A DNA stretch of 64,000 nt, taken from positions 36,028,853 to 36,092,852 of the forward strand of contig OX438742.1 of assembly GCA_949316235.1 (NCBI GenBank), read 5' to 3'. The notes below the pieces were generated by a model. It was not told the DNA's origin and ran no database searches. It worked only from the letters and a program-made list of their open reading frames with translations. Each line of letters begins with the position of its first letter. The stretch's first letter is position 1. Origin of the DNA: Oegoconia quadripuncta. Taxonomy: Eukaryota; Arthropoda; Insecta; Lepidoptera; Autostichidae. Position numbers and translations under genes: made by a program. Of this stretch, positions 33,040-44,676 are shown in pieces.

Positions 33040-33225
33040 CGCCATCTAGTACCATGCTAAGCAACTAGGCTTGTGTTATGGATACCAGATGGTTAATATA
33101 CTACTCATATACTTTTTGTTTTTGTAAAGATATACATATATAAATGAAAACATTCATAACTCGGGCACATGTCTGTATTCATCATACAAACATATGCCCT
33201 ACTAACTAATACACCAAACAGGTCG
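33040..33225 (-). repeat. SINE-B, head deleted
   Basis: GCGCCATCTAGTACCATGCT, GGCTTGTGTTATGGATACCA, AACTCGGGCACATGTCTG and CACCAAACAGG match 14884-15137. The B-box segment is missing. Confidence 0.75.
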
Positions 33226-35074
33226 GTAAATGTGTAAATTAACTCAAAATTTTATTTGCTTAAGTTTTATAAAACAGTTGTTTGAAATACTGTTAGACTA
33301 TCGTGCAGCGAAAGCTAAGGTAAATCTTGTCGCTTGTCATGATTAAACAATTAGGTGTGAACAATATTTATTTTGCTAAAATTTCTTTTAGAGTTCACTT
33401 GTAGTGTGGCAATTAAGTACTATGTGGAGGTAGCGTATTAGCAGGGAGGGTACCTATACCGAGATGCTATTTGCATCGTCCATACCACCGGGCCCATGTT
33501 GCGAGACATCGATGAAGGTTAGGTAGGATACATCATTCATTATTTCGCGCAAATGTCAAACGCGTCAATACAATACGACAAGCTTGTACCGAAATAAACT
33601 AAGTTTAAGTATATACAATACATGCTCCTTAGATATGGACTAGGCATTACATTTTGTCATGTAAGTAGGTGAGCTCATAGTAAAGTTTTGGCAAAATAAC
33701 TCTATAACTTCTTAGATGGTAGATGCCTAGTTTCAAAATATTTCTACATTTGGTATTTTCACACCATTGGTAGACATTGCATAATTTTTATTTTATCAGG
33801 TAGCTCAGGTAATTTTAATACTAAAAACACTTTAAATTTAACTGTGCCAATAAGAGTTACGCTTTTAGAAATCTATACAGTTGCAATATTACAAGACTGC
33901 CATTACTCTTATATGTTTATAATCTTGTTTGATTTCATTTCATGGCTCGGTCTATTTACTACTTAAAGTTAAACCACAAATATGAAAGTGTGTTGTGTGG
34001 ATGTATGTGTCTGCGGGAGTGATGAGAAGTGGACACTTAGGTCAGTAGTTAAATGTTAATATTATTAATATATTAGATGTCGTGTGTTATATTGATACGT
34101 CTAATTTAGTTAATGTATTGTGTTCTGGAAGAATAAGTCAACATTCACGTATTTGACATTGTAAGTACTTATCTGCACAAGCTTCCGAGCTTACTCTTAG
34201 AGTAGGTCGCCTGTGGTCCTACGAATTTCGTCCCGTAATACCTACAAGCCACATACATTATTTTTACAGAAAATAACACCTTAAGGACCACATCCAAGCC
34301 ACGGACAACCGACGATTCGTTTCCTGTTGTCGGCAAATGTTATAATTTTACTATCTATCACTAAAAACTTGGCACACATACATTCTGTATGTATTGTTGT
34401 AGTGGTTTCAACCAACGGAGTAAAAACATTACCCTTCTGACGCAGTCAGGTAAAAAGAAAGAGAAGCTGCCATAATAATAACTAGGTCTAGTGATGGATG
34501 GCCAAATGGGCCCTGATGTCACAATAGGGGTGAAGTTTATGTCATTACGAGCTCGAATTTGACGAAGTAATGTGAAAGCGAGTATCTACCTTTGTGTCAA
34601 GGTATTTTAACCGACAAGAATAAATTAGAGGAAAAGTTTTACATAGAATTAGGATTTTACTTTTCAAAGGTTTCTTTAAAAATGGTGTTGATCGATTGTC
34701 GCTCCGATAGCTAGCCTTTCTACCATTAGGCGGCTAGCTTTCTTAATAAATATATTAATGGTAACTCAGTCAGCCTATTTATAGATATCTATATAAGTAT
34801 TTGATGTATTTGATATATTATATATATTATACGTAGGTATTTATTAATATGTATTTTAGTATGTAGGCCTTTATATTATGTATATATTGTGTTTAATATC
34901 TATATATTTTTTGTCTTATAAAATAATTTTATATTCAAACCATTATTGCTATAAATCTCAATGTTTTATCTTTTGTCAATTGTGTTCCTATGACAGTGAT
35001 GTTTTGTTAATGTTTTGTTCTATATTTGTAAGTATCGCTCTTTGTCTGCAATAAAATATTTTAATTTCATTTTT
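33226..35074. other. Intergenic, no gene seen
   Basis: AT-rich sequence without supportable coding frames. TA-rich simple sequence lies at 34790-34920. Confidence 0.5.
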
Positions 35075-35212
35075 CCTTCAGAGGGTTTGCTGGAAGAAAT
35101 CTCTTACAGAGATAAGCTCGCCTTTTGTGTATTGTAATTTCTGTCCTATGTTTGTTTAATGTATGTTTGTATACTTATATATGCAATAAAGTGTTAAATA
35201 AATAAATGGTAT
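35075..35212 (+). mobile_element. Non-LTR retrotransposon 3' end fragment
   Basis: GGGTTTGCTGGAAGAAATCTC, AGATAAGCTCGCCTTTTGTG, GTTTGTATACTTATATATGC and AATAAAGTG followed by TTAAATAAATAAATGG resemble 3' UTRs of lepidopteran CR1/Jockey-group LINEs ending in a short A/T-rich tandem tail. Confidence 0.55.
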
Positions 35213-35409
35213 ACAATCAATTTATCTAATGTTATATATACCCTATTACTTAACAAATTCTTCCAACGATTCACTCGCAATTTGTCTAATTTACTTCCTT
35301 GATGTCTGGTTTATTGAATATAATATACCTATCTTCAATATAAATGAATAAATAAATATTTAGAACACTTACACCAATTATCTAGTTCTAAAGTAGGCAA
35401 AGTTTGTAC

Positions 35410-35575
35410 TATCGATAATGGATAAACATCCATAAATATTTATATACACATCCATGACTCGGGCATAAATGTTCGCATTCATCACATAAACATTTACTCC
35501 TAGCGGGATTCGAACCCGCAACCGTTAGTTTCGAAGGCAGCTTCACTAACTACTATACCTAACGATTGTCTATAT
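35410..35575 (-). repeat. SINE-B-related tRNA SINE
   Basis: On minus, GGTTGCGGGTTCGAATCCCG (B box) is followed by ATTTATGCCCGAGTCATGGA and TATAAATATTTATGGATG. The body is shared with 50285-50510. Confidence 0.75.
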
Positions 35576-36048
35576 ATTCATATAATCTACCTTGAAAACC
35601 TCAAGTAGAAGTAGAAAGCTACGTATTACGTTTTAATCTTTTATTCACGTGTGTATACATAAATCAAAATTCAGCTATTTTGATAATATCAAAAAATTAG
35701 GCAATAAAATTGTGCCACGAGTTATTCAATATTTTAAGTGAGCACGTGTATATTTCGGTGGCACCATTTATGCCTGTTTTTTTTTTGTGATAAGTATAAA
35801 TTATAATCATACGTTAAGCAGTATCTGCGTATGAGAATGAGGATTCCAGTAATACGTGACGCCATAATGCTCACTTAAAATATGGAAATACTGTTTAAAT
35901 CAACACAACTGTTTAAGCTACAATGGCACCAATTTTCTTCCTTTGCGCACTATTTGGCACTATTTTTGAACACTTTTATGAAATAGCTAAATTCCACTTT
36001 ATGTATGCTAGCATCAAGTACGTTTTTGTTCGCAATCATGGCATATAT
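35576..36048. other. Intergenic, no gene seen
   Basis: No gene, RNA or terminal repeat supported. Confidence 0.4.
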
Positions 36049-36297
36049 ACAGGGTGAATTTGAATTCGTGTAATTTCGCCACTCTTGATTACGAACAACT
36101 TTCCCCAAGGTACCATAGTCGAATTCGATCAAAAAAATTTCGATTACCCATACAGTGTAAACCATTCTGAAACCATCTTCAGTATGGTAGTCCAACAATT
36201 TTCGGCTGAATTCGAATACGGGTAGGGGAAAGTTGTTCGTAATCAGGAGTGGAGTCACCGGTTAATAAGAATTACACGTATTAAATTTCACCCAGTA
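36049..36297 (+). mobile_element. MITE, family M2, complete
   Basis: ACAGGGTGAATTTGAATTCG at the left and the reverse of the right end (CTGGGTGAAATTTAATACGT) form inverted termini of about 27 bp. An internal palindromic pair (GATTACGAACAACTTTCC and its inverse GAAAGTTGTTCGTAATC) extends the symmetry. 249 bp, noncoding. A deleted sibling is at 7823-8008. Confidence 0.8.
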
Positions 36298-37300
36298 TGC
36301 GTGCATACAATATCTACTTACATAATACCAAATATTTTTTCCTACTTCTTCAGAAAACATTCGGAATACTTATATCCGTGTTCGATATTTATGGTTCCAT
36401 GTCGCGAATATACAGCAATAATTTGCTATTCGCCAAGGTCAAGCGGCCGTATTTCACGTATCCCTAACCCCAGCCCCGCGCAAAACTAAATCTTTATGAA
36501 AGCTCCTCTTTCTTAAATAATAATGATCAAAAAAGGATATTTTGTGGAATTCAATGAATAATTTGAAGTTTATACATATCATTATATACGTATCAGCAAA
36601 CGTGCACGGTATTTGTTTGTGTGCAAATATGTCTGTGTTCAACTTAAGAGTGGTGTGGTAATTATATTTCAAGACAATTTAATTAGTCATTCATTACATA
36701 GCATTATTATTATTACCTACTTATATATTTTCGAGGAAAGCGGGCGTTTATATAAAATTGTTAATAGAGTCCAGCCGGGCTAGTATGACTCGTAGTTTCA
36801 TAACGAATTAGAAGATTTTCGTCTCTCTTACTCGCCTAACGCATGAACGAGACGCTTATTGCCGCTGTAGACTACGAATTGTTTAGTTCCGCGGGGAGAT
36901 CTAAAGCCATCACAATACAAATATTTGGTAGAAGACGACTTTATTTTATTGCTACAAGTTGCCAATATCCCTAATGTAAGCATCTTAAACCTAGTCAAAT
37001 AAAAAAAAAAAACAAAAACCGATGCCGATTCTTTTTCATAGACGATACATGTAGTTAATGTGAAGCAAGACAAAATTTTAAGATAGGACATACAAAAAGT
37101 CTACGTTTAGTTAACCAGCAGTACAATCTATCTATATGTAAAGGGCTCACTATAAATATACAGATTACTCCTTATGACTTGATGTAGTCTAGTTATCTAG
37201 TTAAAACACACAAGTAATTTTAATATTTTACAGAAATAATATTGCCACATCAAATTTCAGTCACCAACTGGATAGATTAAGAATGGTTCATAAATTATAC
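36298..37300. other. Intergenic, no gene seen
   Basis: No supportable gene. It ends at the 3' side of the Rad6 transcription unit. Confidence 0.4.
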
Positions 37301-37317
37301 GACAAGATACAGTTCAT

Positions 37318-37323
37318 TTTATT
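37318..37323 (-). terminator. Candidate distal poly(A) signal of Rad6
   Basis: AATAAA on minus, about 585 bases past the Rad6 stop. Confidence 0.35.
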
Positions 37324-37738
37324 TTCATTTTATACTATATTGCTTTTTTTACAAATACAGAATATTTACAGATACCTGTGCCATGAGTAAAAACTTAACA
37401 ATCGGTAAGGGCAAAGTATACAGGTCATCGTATAAAAATATTCGTAACGCACCTCCTAATATAGGAATGCATGCCATCCAAAGTCAACTTATTTAACCAT
37501 CATGGTATGACTAAATGTAAAGAAAATAGCAGTATTATTGTTATTGAGTCGCATCATAATGATTGCATTTATTGGATGGCACTCCTAGGAGTAACTACAA
37601 ACTTATACAATGCTGGGCATAAATATTAATTTACTTTGTTGGCTGTACATATTGCGAAAATACCTATAATTAAGCTTGTAATTAGTAATCCTGTGGTATC
37701 AAAACAATGTACCATTCTCTATTTGCACAGTTAATACC

Positions 37739-37744
37739 TTTATT
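37739..37744 (-). terminator. Candidate proximal poly(A) signal of Rad6
   Basis: AATAAA on minus, about 165 bases past the Rad6 stop codon. Confidence 0.4.
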
Positions 37745-37907
37745 GGTCCGGCTGGGGGTCTTAGCTAGCCTGATATATGTATAAACATATGAATTGAATT
37801 TCAATAACTTTAAAATTGTCCCAATGAAGTTGCGTGGAGGTATTGGCCGGTAATCGGCAGAGCAGGTCGTGTATGTGCACACTGACGCTTTGAGATCCCG
37901 TTCCCTG

Positions 37908-38033
37908 CTAGTCAATAAATGACTGTTCTACACAAGCTTTCACTCGCTTTTCATATTCCCGTCGATTCTCCTTGTATAATTGCGCTGCCATAGAGTTTGC
38001 AGGTGAGTTTGGGTTAGGGTCACTCAATAATGA
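37908..38033 (-). CDS. UBE2A: Rad6/UBE2A exon 3
   Basis: Encodes the last 41 residues, from [20 protein letters not shown] to SFID and TAG. The acceptor is TTTCCAG directly upstream on minus. Its boundary after ..LTSIQ is the same as in the known protein. Confidence 0.95.
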   Translation of the reverse strand, partial: SLLSDPNPNSPANSMAAQLYKENRREYEKRVKACVEQSFID

Positions 38034-41000
38034 CTGGAAATCATAAAACATATTTATCATTAATAATAAAATACAATAGGGATGAGCGGATGTGGGCTGA
38101 GATTGGATAATGGGAGAACCAGATGAGTGGAGCGTTTATTAGTGTTTATTGACATTGTATTGAATAAATGATTATATCATCCAGGTAGACCTAGACTATG
38201 AAAGTGTTAACAGCTAAATACCGTCGAAACGGCTTAACAGATTTTCATCAAACATGAAGAAAATCGGACCACGCTTTACTAAGATATGTCCGGATAAAGA
38301 TTCGACACAGACACACACGACGTCAACCACATAACACCTGTCTTTTTTGTCGGGGGCTAAAAATATTTTACAATAGATATCGATTACTCAATGTTTACCT
38401 GTATAGAGGTCAAAATGGCGGAAACATCGTATGTAGGACTCCACCGATTCTGCAAGATGTCTAAGCAAATACCACCATCAGCATATACATTAGGATGAAA
38501 CATTTTGGAGACAAATCGCACAGTGGGAGGTTTGTTAGGGTACTCCTCAGTAAATTCTATGGTGAGTTTGAAAGTCCCATCCTCAAAGGGAGTGTCATGG
38601 GGTCCAAATATCACAGCATTCCAGATCATAATGTTGTTGTCAGTAGGAGCTCCAGATACACCTGTGGGTGGATCCTCTTGCAAACTGTAAACAAAAGTAA
38701 TTATGTTGTTAGCTATGTCAGACTGTATGTAATGGATAGTTTTCTTTTTAAACTCGATTAATTTGGCAATACTTGTTGAATTATTTATTGAATGTAAATC
38801 CAACCACGATAAATCTATTTTAATTGTTATAGCTTCATTGTATTGTAATAAATGTAGTAAGTTATTTTATGCATAGCGGGTTAACCCTTCATCTCAATCA
38901 CAACGGATGTTAAGATGAGGCAGAAGTTGGAAGCCGTTCTCCTGAAACTCCTAACTTCTTTGGGGGACAGTCTTATCTATTAACATTGCTGATAGGCGGA
39001 AGATTTAGACTTTATGGTTGTGGCAGGCGGACACTTTGAAATACCCTAGCACAAACCAAACCGAGTACTAAACATGTACACTGCTGGGAATGGTAATCGA
39101 ACCCACAACCTCTGTTTTGTAAACTTTATATTGTTTACATTGAGTCATGGAGTACGCAGAGATCTCTGCTTGAGTAACATTCTTTAATAAGGGCCTTAGT
39201 ACCAGAAAGCGGTAATTTTTCATTCACTCACTTCAATTATTCAATCCCTAGCCCAGGGAAAATACAGTTTGACCTCTGAAAAACGAATAACCGCGGTTTT
39301 CTTGAAACATTTAATAAAGTGTTGTACTACATACTTACTACTTACTATATAACAATTGCTTAAAATTAAGCATTTGTAAGAAACACAAGTACTAAGTAAT
39401 TTACTAAATAAGCTTAAGTTGAAAAATGTGTTTCTTTTAAAAAAAATGCTCAATTGATGGATATTTCTTTGAATTCAAAACATCTAGGGAAATTATCGTT
39501 ACAAAATATTAGTTCTCATTTCTATTTCTTAAGCAATGTAGCTCGACGACATTTTCAGCTAAAACACATGTACGCCTAATTATTACATGCTTATTATTTT
39601 TTTCAACCAATAAGTTAACTGTGTTTAACAAAAGTCTACGTAATTAAATGTCAGTTAGTATTTATTGTTATTAAGATACAAATTAAAAATAGGGTTTTCT
39701 AAAAAAATCTAAACTAAGCGCGCTTTTTTTTAGGCTAATTATTCTAAATTACATCTCTGATATACCTCTATAAGATAGAATTATATAAGTCGGTTCGGAA
39801 TTATATCTAGCTAAGTTAATTTTTTTTGCGTATTTACATATGTAGTGTCGTTCCTACTCCTGTCAGAATAATGGCACCAATTATGATCCTCCTAAGTTCT
39901 GTGACATTAAGCCCTCATCCCGTTACATAATCAAGGAGATCGTATACGTATTGTATTGTATGAGTGTGTGGCTGTTGCAGGTCATCGGAGACCTGTAATC
40001 ACTGCGACCGTTGCCGATCTATTGTGATCGCCACTAACCTACAGTTCGTTGCTCAGGTTTGCCTCTTTGAGGAATTGGATAATTTTCCTGGCACCGATGG
40101 TTTTTATCTCATCCGGGTGTAATAAGTGGCTGCCCAGGTGGATATTGCGTTTACGCATTAGCGGGCCACATTCACACAGCAGATGTGCAGGTGTTTCCTC
40201 TGCGAGGAGGCAACGTCTGCACATTCCTGTTTCTCGGAGCCCTATCGGAGTATACGTAAGCATGACCGGAATGCCGATTTTAATTGAATTTTATGTGAAG
40301 GCACACTTAAAAACTTTAAGGAATTCAAGATCCTCATGATATGAATGCATGATAAGATTCATATGAATGAATGCCTGGTCCCACTGACAAATATCCCATT
40401 ATTTCTCCTTGTACTGTTGACAGCACGACCACCGTAACAAAGTGTATGTATGTTAGCCGCGAGACGTTATGGTAATGTGAACAGCGGTCTATACTGGAAG
40501 TGTTACGGTCGTCGTGCGGCGTTGTGTACCCGTTTCAAAATTTTATTGATGTTATATGTTGCCGCATAAATTGCTCTTTATAGTAGACAGACATTGGTCG
40601 TGATTGTTATTTGTAGGTCTGGGTAGAATCACTTCTGTATCACTTTGCACCTGATTACAAAAATACCCTATTAGTGACACACAGGCTGCGGCATTGTTTT
40701 CCAATCGCCAATTGATATTTTTAATAGAATATTTTTTAATGATCGACAGGATACGCTTTTGACCACTATATCACATCTGATAGAAGGAAAGTGATGATAT
40801 GGTGGTAGATGGAAGGAGTGTATTCACAACCAATTGGTATCCACAATACAAGCCTAGTTACTTAGTGCGGAACTAGATGGCGCTGTGCGTATGTATTTTT
40901 TTTTCCTCTATCATGTCATTTGTTACCTCTTTCATATTTGTTCTGCAGTGCATTTTTTTATATTTGCCCATAAACTTGACGACTCGTCCGGATTAGATAT

Positions 41001-43452
41001 TGTGACCCACTAGTAGTTTGCAATGACGCAGCATCCTAACTCGAGTGCTATTTAAATTGAAATTACAGTTGATTGACTCTTCCTGAGCTATATTCAGCAA
41101 TTTGAATACGCAATACACGGCCCCCTATCAGTAGTATGACGGTTGAGCCGGGGGAAGCCACAGCAATGTATATTTTTTATCTTTTCTTATGAGCTAGAAA
41201 AAAATTTAATAAAAAATCATGCACCTCTCAAACTGACTTTAATGAACCACCTACTACCTAGTTTGACTAAAGCGGACTTTTCCCAAGATCTGCAAAATGT
41301 TTCAAATGTTGACAAATATATATATATATATTTTTTTATGATTTACGCATTTGACCTCAATCACACCTGATGTTAAGTATTATTAGTTATTATTAGTATT
41401 AAGATGAGATATTATAACAAGATAGCAGGGATATTTTAAATTTGATTATCCCATGGAAACTAGTCACTTTATCGGGATAAAAAATATCCTATTAAAACAT
41501 AGGTTCTTATTGTCACACTTGCCTACCATGGCAGGGCCTTCAAACAAAAAATAAATTAGTTTTTAGAAACTTTCATATTAAAAATTAAATAAATGTAGTA
41601 CAGCCTCTCATCATATCAGCCACAGGACATCCATTCTTCTTGAGCATAGGTCTCCCTCATAGATATCCAGAGTGACCTGTTGGAAGCAGCCTGCATCCAG
41701 CGACTTCCATCAGGTCATCCATTGCGAGTGAATATCTTACACTGCACTAGCCAGTGCGTGGTCTCAAAAGCTTTAATGTGCCCACTATTGAGCTATATGT
41801 CCCACTGCCAGTTCAACTTACTTCCACTTCCATAGGTTAAATCACAGCTTAACAAGCCTTCTTTATTCTAACAGTTGGTCAACTCCCAAGTTTACGTCAA
41901 CCATTTGGGGTGTGGGGTTCCCAAGTGGGCGGGGCATCAACCCGATCTACCATACTGCAGGTCTCACCTACTCAATACTCATAGGCTACTACAACAGCTA
42001 ATCATACAGTATTTTGGTAATGTCAAATTTGACAACCCTAGATCCGTCTGACTGCTGCCAGTGATTCGAAACTTGTCTATGAGCCTTCTCACTGTAACTT
42101 CTTACACACTTCTCTTTCTGTGTTTCTGTTCTCTTTTATTAATAGTCCGTCATATGTCGTAAGAAGAGTGAAGAAGTAGGCCTCAAAATGATACTGGATA
42201 AAACCAAATGACCAATGGCTCACCAGATATCATCACATTGGGGAAAACAACCATAGAATATGTGGATAAGTACATCTATGTTGGCCAAACAATAACACCC
42301 ACAAACTAATACAGAAAGGAGACACTTGTATAGTACCAGTCCTCACCTATGGATGTCAAACATGGACATTGACAAAGAACCAGACTAACTAGTTAGAATA
42401 TTGTCAACACACCATGGAAAGAAATTAAGAAAATAAGTAAAGTTCAGGACATTACAACTAAAATTAGAAAACTAAAATGCAAATGGACAGGTCATCTAGC
42501 AAGGGTCCCAGATAAGTGGAGCAAATTAATAAGTCAATGGCAGCCCAGGGATGGGCACAGGAGCAAAAGGATGGGTTGATGAAATAAGTACAATAGCTGG
42601 AAAAATTTGGTCAAGGAAAGTGATCGACAGAGAGAAATGGAAAAAATTGACAGGACGCCTTTGCCATTAGGCAAACCGGCTTAAATTCATAACTACCTAG
42701 TAAATTAAAATATATTTAATTTAATTAATTATGCAGTACATAATTGTCTGAAATAACGGCTATTTTATTAAGTGAGTGCATGATGATGCAAATCTGTCAG
42801 TGCCAAACAAAACATCCAGGTAATAAATATTATGATAAATTCAGATTGTATATCAATTTAGGTAGATAGCTCTGCCACTAAATATCCTAATTACAATTCA
42901 AATACATACATACATAAAGTGACGCCTGTTTCTATTGAAATACATAGGAGAAAAACCTTCTAAATTGTAGAGGAAATGAAGATTCGTAATTTAGGGTGTG
43001 TTTAAGAATGTAAAAACCACAATTTCGGAAAACAGTAACGAAGTTGATAAAGTCGATGCTCTGTGTTATATGTATGAGCAATTGGATTGCGAAAAGTGGA
43101 ATCCATTTGGATAACCTAGATAGTGTACCAACAACGTCGTACTGTAGTGTTGTGTGACGTGACGTATTCGGACTTTATATTTATCTCTTTGTATGCGACG
43201 AATGAGTCCATCCTGCCAATAAATCTTATTTGGAAAATAATAGATTCTAAGTAGAACAGAATAGAAATCGATGTGAATGACAGTGATGTAATTTGATGAA
43301 TCAGCATTGTTAGTTTGACCTAAAAATTAAATAAAAACTGGACCTTCTTCTGAAGTTTTATTTTAAAGATAACTATTTACACTAACAGGGATAAATTTCG
43401 ATACTAACCGTTTGAAATCTCTCATCAAGCGTCTTCTTGCAGGAGTTGACAT
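37908..43452 (-). CDS. UBE2A: Ubiquitin-conjugating enzyme E2 A/B (Rad6 homolog), three exons
   Basis: This is the E2 enzyme that, with Rad18- and Bre1-type ligases, ubiquitinates PCNA and histone H2B in the nucleus. Exons are 43409-43452, 38399-38684 and 37908-38033 (minus). Donor/acceptor pairs are CG|GTTAGT with ACAG|T, and CAG|GTAAAC with CCAG|TCA, and the frame stays open. The product is 151 aa, like fly Ubc6, against 152 in vertebrates. It begins [20 protein letters not shown]. The UBC fold carries [29 protein letters not shown] and the HPN motif (H78-P79-N80). The catalytic Cys is C88 in GGICLDILQ. It ends [19 protein letters not shown], without the acidic tail of yeast Rad6. The 4.7-kb first intron is full of repeats. 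It is divergent from CCDC174, with two family P retroposons between the starts. Confidence 0.95.
38220..38365. repeat. Dispersed repeat filling Rad6 intron 2
   Basis: GTCGAAACGGCTTAACAG..TTTTCATCAAACATG and CACAGACACACACGACGTC are related to the repeat at 11500. It occupies much of the 365-bp intron between exons 2 and 3. Confidence 0.5.
38399..38684 (-). CDS. UBE2A: Rad6/UBE2A exon 2
   Basis: Encodes LQEDPP to LTSIQ, including HPN and catalytic C88. The first base T completes an Arg codon begun in exon 1. The donor is CAG|GTAAAC. Upstream in-frame sequence that looks open is intron. Confidence 0.95.
38866..39155 (-). repeat. SINE-A in Rad6 intron 1
   Basis: TATGCATAGCGGGTTAACCC, CTCAATCACAACGGATGTTA and ACATGTACACTGCTGGGAA then TGGTAATCGAACCCACAACC, ACATTGAGTCATGG. 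Same strand as the gene. Confidence 0.8.
39245..39795. repeat. Unclassified repeat U1, copy 2
   Basis: Collinear with 21300-21935. See that entry for shared words. It lies inside Rad6 intron 1. Confidence 0.75.
39796..40038. other. Rad6 intron 1, no feature seen
   Basis: Intronic sequence between U1 copy 2 and the LINE remnant. No structure recognised. Confidence 0.4.
40039..40263 (-). pseudogene. LINE ORF2 C-terminal remnant (zinc-finger-like, RNase H end)
   Basis: A 74-codon frame reads [20 protein letters not shown] then [18 protein letters not shown] and ends [19 protein letters not shown]. The C-x2-C..H..C pattern and the PDEI..K.LLRF-like end are typical of the C-termini of insect LINEs with an RNase H domain. 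The remainder of the element is absent. Confidence 0.65.
40427..40525. mobile_element. Small inverted-repeat element
   Basis: GCACGACCACCGTAACA at the left and its imperfect inverse TGTTACGGTCGTCGTGC at the right bound about 100 bp. A related sequence is near 25010-25055. MITE-like; no target duplication verified. Confidence 0.55.
40838..40905 (+). repeat. SINE-B tail fragment
   Basis: TGGTATCCACAATACAAGCC and GAACTAGATGGCGCTGTGCG match the 3' tail of SINE-B (compare 63065-63120). Confidence 0.65.
41341..41404 (-). repeat. SINE-A tail fragment
   Basis: TTTGACCTCAATCACACCTG then ATGTTAAG is the conserved 3' region of SINE-A; the rest is missing. It follows a (TA)n stretch. Confidence 0.6.
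41430..41515. repeat. Fragment of the 13245-type interspersed repeat
   Basis: TATCCCATGGAAACTAGTC, CTTTATCGGGATAAAAAATA and TCCTATTAAAACATAGG resemble the centre of the repeat at 13245-13462. Confidence 0.5.
41590..41852 (-). mobile_element. RTE-type LINE C-terminal fragment
   Basis: On minus the decayed translation keeps KLNWQWD, the TTHW.VQ..I segment and [14 protein letters not shown], which match the KWQWAGHIARR ... [14 protein letters not shown] end of RTE LINEs. Many stops. Inside Rad6 intron 1. Confidence 0.7.
41853..42189. other. Rad6 intron 1, probable LINE debris
   Basis: No readable frame. It lies between two RTE-like fragments, so it may be decayed element sequence. Confidence 0.3.
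42190..42692 (+). mobile_element. RTE-related LINE C-terminal fragment
   Basis: Reads, with breaks, [57 protein letters not shown] and [15 protein letters not shown], then REKWKKL. This order (after the YADD region) is the C-terminal third of RTE-group reverse transcriptases. Orientation is opposite to the host gene. Confidence 0.75.
42693..43408. other. Rad6 intron 1, proximal part
   Basis: AT-rich intron sequence next to exon 1. Nothing recognised. Confidence 0.4.
43409..43452 (-). CDS. UBE2A: Rad6/UBE2A exon 1
   Basis: 44 bases: ATG at 43452 then [13 protein letters not shown] and two bases of the next Arg codon, followed by the donor GTTAGT. It is too short for simple ORF detection, but it supplies exactly the 15 N-terminal residues of Rad6. 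Confidence 0.95.
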
Positions 43453-43688
43453 TTTTTTTACACGCACACACAATAACTCGCAATAGTTCTATGACGTAGA
43501 GACTTATTGGATAATACAATTGATTTTTGAAATTATTTTCTACAAGCGCACAAAGATAATTCCTTTGTCAATACTGTATGTAAAGTAAAATTTTCTAACG
43601 TCACGGCCAGTGAGATGGTCGCCAGATGACCATGAAATGATGATGGGGAGATTATTTACTCCCGCCAGGTGGAGCTTAGCTCGGTCCT

Positions 43689-44095
43689 TTTTTTTTTTTT
43701 CGTTTTTTTTGGTTTCATTCTCTCCTTTGGGAGAAGGCAAAGGGATCTAGCCCATAACAGCCATGTCTTATTTCTCTTATTTCTTCAGTTTGTAAGTCAG
43801 TCTCAGTCAAAACAAGTAATTCGTCGTATACTTGGCGAATACAGAGTCTAGTCACGGTCAAGTCATTCTTCAGTAAAGTGGCAGAAGGCTTCACAAAAGA
43901 TTTTGGCGGCTTCTTGTGGGAACCCGAAAGCTCCGTTACGCACTTTAATTTACACTTCCCTTCACTTGTATACCATCACTAACGTTTGCTGCATAATATT
44001 CTGCCATTATTAAGCTTCAAAAGTTAGAATGCACAAATTATAAGAATTATAAAGAAAAATGCAACTTCACTCGACGAGTTCCCGCCAAAAAGCCC
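43689..44095 (-). mobile_element. Family P retroposon, copy 4, with clear target duplication
   Basis: Full-length copy, sense minus, poly(A) visible as a T-run from about 43687. CTTAGCTCGGTCCT occurs at 43675-43688 and again at 44096-44109, a 14-bp target-site duplication as left by LINE-type reverse transcription. It lies about 240 bp upstream of the Rad6 start codon. Confidence 0.9.
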
Positions 44096-44109
44096 CTTAG
44101 CTCGGTCCT

Positions 44110-44676
44110 CAAAACACAACCGTTCCTTTTTTTTTGGTTTCGGCTTTCGTTACCAAAATTGTTCAGTTAGTTATTGTTTTGACATTCCGCGATTATCCTA
44201 AGCTCATTCCTGCATAGAAGAGGTATTTTTATTTTGTAAAAGTTTAAATCACTTACCTCGCCTCACACACTCTCGCGAATAATCTAAGCTCGCATTCTTT
44301 TAGAGAAGAAAACCCTACAGGGTTTGGTTATCAACGTAATATGGGTTTGCGTTACCTTGAAATTTTTATATCAATAGCCTTACGGCGTTTTCGGGCGTAA
44401 AAATCCCTCTATTAGTACACCTAAAAATCATTTGTTATCTATCATTTATCAGAATTTAAAAAAATCATACATCTTATACTTTTTTGAGATCCATTGCACT
44501 TTATATTGTTAAAATCATCCTATTTGACTGGTTATCGTTTTATCTAGCGCTATTAATCTAAAGCGTTAGCCTGTGTGGACCATTTTCTTCTCTCAATCAT
44601 TATTGGGCGCGTCATAAGGGCCCTACAGACCAACGTTCGTCCCAAATATACTTGACTAGACTGAGTGCATTCTGAG
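44110..44676. other. Rad6/CCDC174 intergenic region
   Basis: No feature other than possible promoter sequence for the divergent pair. Confidence 0.4.

Noticed and set aside
38686..38803. Upstream in-frame extension of Rad6 exon 2
   Set aside because: The sequence before LQEDPP does not resemble Rad6; a TTTACAG acceptor lies there, and the true exon 1 was found at 43409-43452.
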